Made by a program: the position numbers and the translations under genes | Source of the DNA: an uncultured Prevotella sp. | GTDB lineage: Bacteria; Bacteroidota; Bacteroidia; Bacteroidales; Bacteroidaceae | DNA length: 6,822 nt | Reading direction: 5' to 3' | NCBI GenBank assembly: GCA_900557255.1 | Contig: USSA01000155.1 | Coordinates: 1 to 6,822 of the forward strand | The notes under the pieces: generated by a model | The model's input: only the letters and a program-made list of their open reading frames with translations | Told to the model about the DNA's origin: nothing | The model's database searches: none | Shown: positions 5,738 to 6,822 of the stretch, piece by piece | Layout of the letters: the number at the start of each line of letters is the position of its first letter | Position numbering within the stretch: position 1 is the stretch's first letter

Positions 5738-5875
5738 ATGGAATCATTCAGAAGAATATCTCCGAAGGATAAGAACATAACTCCGAAAGATAGCGGAATA
5801 TCTCCGAAGGATAAGAAATTATCTCCGAAAGATAGCGGAATATCTCCGAAGGATAACCCCAGAAGACAAATGTAG
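5738..5875 (+). CDS. Possible 45-residue SPKD-heptad micro-ORF over the 21-bp repeats (doubtful)
   Basis: An ATG at 5738 opens a 45-residue frame ending in TAG at 5873-5875. It starts MESFRR and then repeats a seven-residue motif five times: ISPKDKN, ITPKDSG, ISPKDKK, LSPKDSG, ISPKDNP, ending RRQM. The product would be small, basic and probably unstructured. Because the DNA unit is 21 bp, any frame without a stop in one unit stays open in all: two minus-strand frames are also open, so openness alone is weak evidence. There is no Shine-Dalgarno and no clear promoter upstream. It is kept because this is the only plus-strand frame that passes through the array and it closes soon after. Confidence 0.2.
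   Translation: MESFRRISPKDKNITPKDSGISPKDKKLSPKDSGISPKDNPRRQM
5757..5862. repeat. Five 21-bp tandem repeats with alternating A/B units (42-bp higher-order period)
   Basis: The units start at 5758, 5779, 5800, 5821 and 5842. Odd units carry CTCCGAAGGATAA and even units CTCCGAAAGATAGCGGAAT, so the array alternates A-B-A-B-A. Four of the five units contain a small dyad of the type TATCT-CCGAA-AGATA (a perfect 5-bp stem in the even unit at 5821, with a G-T wobble in odd units); the second begins AACTCC and loses one base. The 21-bp period puts every dyad on the same DNA face. Function is unknown. Confidence 0.9.
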
Positions 5876-5918
5876 GTAATCCGATGATGAAGATATGGAA
5901 GCTGGGTTGTGGCAACGA

Positions 5919-6131
5919 GGTGAAGGGTGAAGGGTATATTTTAAATCTTATATTATATTCTTTTTTTAGGGTTTTTCCGATTTTTGACCCTAGGGTACTT
6001 TTTTGATTTTACCCTTTTTCCCTTTACCCACGCGTACATATATAAAATAGAGTTTTCAAACCTTCACCCTTCACCTTTTTATTTAACATTTTGAGTGTCA
6101 AATAGTTACGGGTGAAGGGTGGTGAAGGGTG
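5919..6131. repeat. GGTGAAGGGT repeat cluster in both orientations
   Basis: Three blocks of one motif are present: GGTGAAGGGTGAAGGGT (5919-5935), its inverted form CCTTCACCCTTCACC (6061-6075), and GGTGAAGGGT twice in a row (6111-6130). Between them lie partial relatives, including the palindrome ACCCTAGGGT (5987-5996) and T-rich ACCCTTTTTCCCTTTACCC (6011-6029). The inverted block can pair with either outer block; when paired with the left one it is followed by TTTTTATTT, like a terminator. It looks like a dispersed intergenic repeat family, with no coding role visible. Confidence 0.75.
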
Positions 6132-6313
6132 TTTTTCGTGTTTTATAAACATATTTTAAGAATCTAGCCGGTTTTTACATATTTTAGCGTTTTGTTTACG
6201 ATTCCGAAATGGGTATCTTTTTTTAGAGAGTCCTCTTTTTTTTATGATTTCTTTCTGCAGAAACTCCTAGAATCCCAGTCTAATCAGTATCCTTGATGTA
6301 TAAGCCGTTAAAA

Positions 6314-6566
6314 TATTATCAGCGAAATAAAGTTAATGGCTATGGATAAGCGTAAACTTCTAAAATATAAGTTATCTTAAAAACATTATAACCTTTTATA
6401 GTATTGTCAGCGAAATAAAGTTAATGGCTACGGATAAGCGTCAATTTTTAAATATAAATTAACTGAATTTTCGCATGTGGTTCAAGAACCTTTCAGGGCG
6501 TATGGGACAAAACTTGCGAAACTTGAGTAAATTAACTGAAAAGCATTATAACCTTAATAGTATTGT
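6314..6566. repeat. 88-bp tandem duplication with a partial third copy
   Basis: Copy 1 (6314-6401) and copy 2 (from 6402) share a 35-nt core, 6319-6353 versus 6407-6441, with 34 identities (one T/C change). The end of copy 1, CATTATAACCTT-TATAGTATTGT (6384-6407), returns at 6544-6566, closing copy 2 and touching a third start (TATTGT). Copy 2 is longer because of an inserted segment. Confidence 0.88.
6455..6540. repeat. 73-bp insertion inside the second 88-bp repeat, flanked by 13-bp direct repeats
   Basis: TAAATTAACTGAA occurs at 6455-6467 and 6528-6540. Copy 1 of the tandem repeat has only one version of this sequence at the matching place, so 73 bp were gained (or lost from copy 1). The inserted DNA contains nested dyads: TTTCGCA (6469-6475) with TGCGAAA (6515-6521), and inside them GGTTC-AA-GAACC (6479-6490). 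Confidence 0.7.
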
Positions 6567-6673
6567 GCGCTTGCGTATACGTCTAAGTGTGTACACAGAC
6601 AGGCGCATATATATAATAATGTATACACAATAAATCGCCATGCTAAAATCTTTATAAATGTTAAATACTTGCT

Positions 6674-6690
6674 AAAAAAGCAACTTTTTT
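6674..6690. promoter_or_regulatory. A6/T6 inverted repeat at the UP-element position of the rRNA-type promoter
   Basis: AAAAAAG-CAA-CTTTTTT is a perfect inverted repeat ending 9 bp before the -33 TTTG at 6700. A- and T-tracts at this place are typical of UP elements that bind the RNA polymerase alpha subunit and of bent DNA in front of rRNA promoters. The role is inferred from position. Confidence 0.45.
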
Positions 6691-6699
6691 GCGAAAAGA

Positions 6700-6731
6700 T
6701 TTGGTGGAATGAAAAATAGTTAGTACTTTTG
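6700..6731 (+). promoter_or_regulatory. Strong promoter, probably of an rRNA operon
   Basis: TTTG (6700-6703), a 20-bp spacer and TACTTTTG (6724-6731) match the Bacteroidota housekeeping sigma consensus at every fixed position. Transcription should start near 6735-6738. The A/T-tract upstream and the boxA-like leader downstream point to an rRNA operon promoter. Confidence 0.85.
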
Positions 6732-6734
6732 CAC

Positions 6735-6822
6735 TCGCTTTTGAGAAATATGCTTTCTCTTAGCAATAAAGAAAGAGTTCTTTGAAAGATTTTACATAAA
6801 CAGACAAGTAGTACAAGAAGCG
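6735..6822 (+). other. 5' leader of a probable rRNA operon (16S gene just beyond the window)
   Basis: GTTCTTTGAAAG (6777-6788) resembles the boxA antitermination element (TGCTCTTTAACA in E. coli) and, with the following ATTTTACATAAACAGACAAG, has the look of the pre-16S leader of Prevotella/Bacteroides rRNA operons. A hairpin GAGAAA-TATGC-TTTCTC (6743-6759) sits at the start of the leader. The mature 16S sequence is not reached, so the rRNA call rests on the leader and promoter only. Confidence 0.75.

Larger units (their letters stand above)
5876..6699. other. Long intergenic repeat region upstream of the rRNA-type promoter
   Basis: This is over 800 bp without a credible gene. It contains the GGTGAAGGGT cluster (to 6131), then a T-rich stretch (6132-6313) with the perfect palindrome TTTCTGCAGAAA (6252-6263) and a small hairpin AGAG-AGTC-CTCT followed by eight Ts (6225-6243), then the 88-bp tandem repeat with its insertion (6314-6566), and a run of pyrimidine-purine palindromes (6574-6627). 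Open frames here are short and look random. No tRNA, transposase or integrase fragment was found. Confidence 0.7.

Noticed and set aside
5520..5780. 86-residue plus-strand frame opposite the small gene, running into the repeats
   Set aside because: It covers the promoter region of the minus-strand gene, ends at a stop inside the first repeats and shows no recognisable features.
5757..5862. CRISPR array
   Set aside because: The units are contiguous 21-bp repeats without unique spacers, and no cas gene is present.
5884..6006. 40-residue plus-strand frame crossing the first GGTGAAGGGT block
   Set aside because: Its content is produced by the DNA repeat and a T-run; there is no promoter or ribosome site.
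6554..6766. 70-residue open frame on the minus strand
   Set aside because: It overlaps the rRNA-type promoter and palindromes, has a biased composition and resembles no protein.

Overview
The window looks like chromosomal DNA of a Bacteroidota species, most likely a Prevotella/Segatella (S. copri-like) gut commensal. The evidence is the Bacteroidota promoter signature (TTTG, about 20 bp, TAnnTTTG), which appears in front of argR and at the right edge; A-rich leaders with almost no Shine-Dalgarno; the argR-GNAT-argG gene order; a Bacteroidota-type inositol phosphate synthase; and a leader that looks like a Prevotella/Bacteroides rRNA operon. The genus call rests on recognition of these patterns, not on a database search.

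Left part (1-1338, minus strand): the first part of an arginine biosynthesis operon, argR, then a GNAT acyltransferase, then the first 24 codons of argG, which runs off the left edge. The argR promoter (1368-1399), two palindromes upstream of it whose centres lie 21 bp apart, and a third palindrome just after argR suggest control by ArgR itself.

Middle (1672-4149, plus strand): ino1 (myo-inositol-phosphate synthase), a strong hairpin with a T-run, then a membrane-anchored AraC-type regulator (about seven membrane segments plus a C-terminal double HTH). The inositol phosphate may feed inositol-lipid synthesis, but no lipid gene is in view.

Right-middle (4150-5664): a convergent intergenic region with terminator hairpins and an orphan promoter-like site, then on the minus strand a Bax-inhibitor-1/YccA family membrane protein and a small protein that resembles a free-standing type IX secretion sorting tail. 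A near-perfect 15-bp inverted repeat, holding a -7 box in one arm, separates these two genes.

Right end (5665-6822): more than 1 kb without a convincing gene but rich in repeats: five 21-bp repeats (which can also be read as a tiny SPKD-repeat ORF), a GGTGAAGGGT repeat family in both orientations, an 88-bp tandem duplication whose second copy carries a 73-bp insertion between 13-bp direct repeats, then a textbook Bacteroidota promoter with an A/T tract upstream and a boxA-like leader. I read this as the start of an rRNA operon whose 16S gene begins just beyond the window. No tRNA gene, CRISPR array or transposase was seen.
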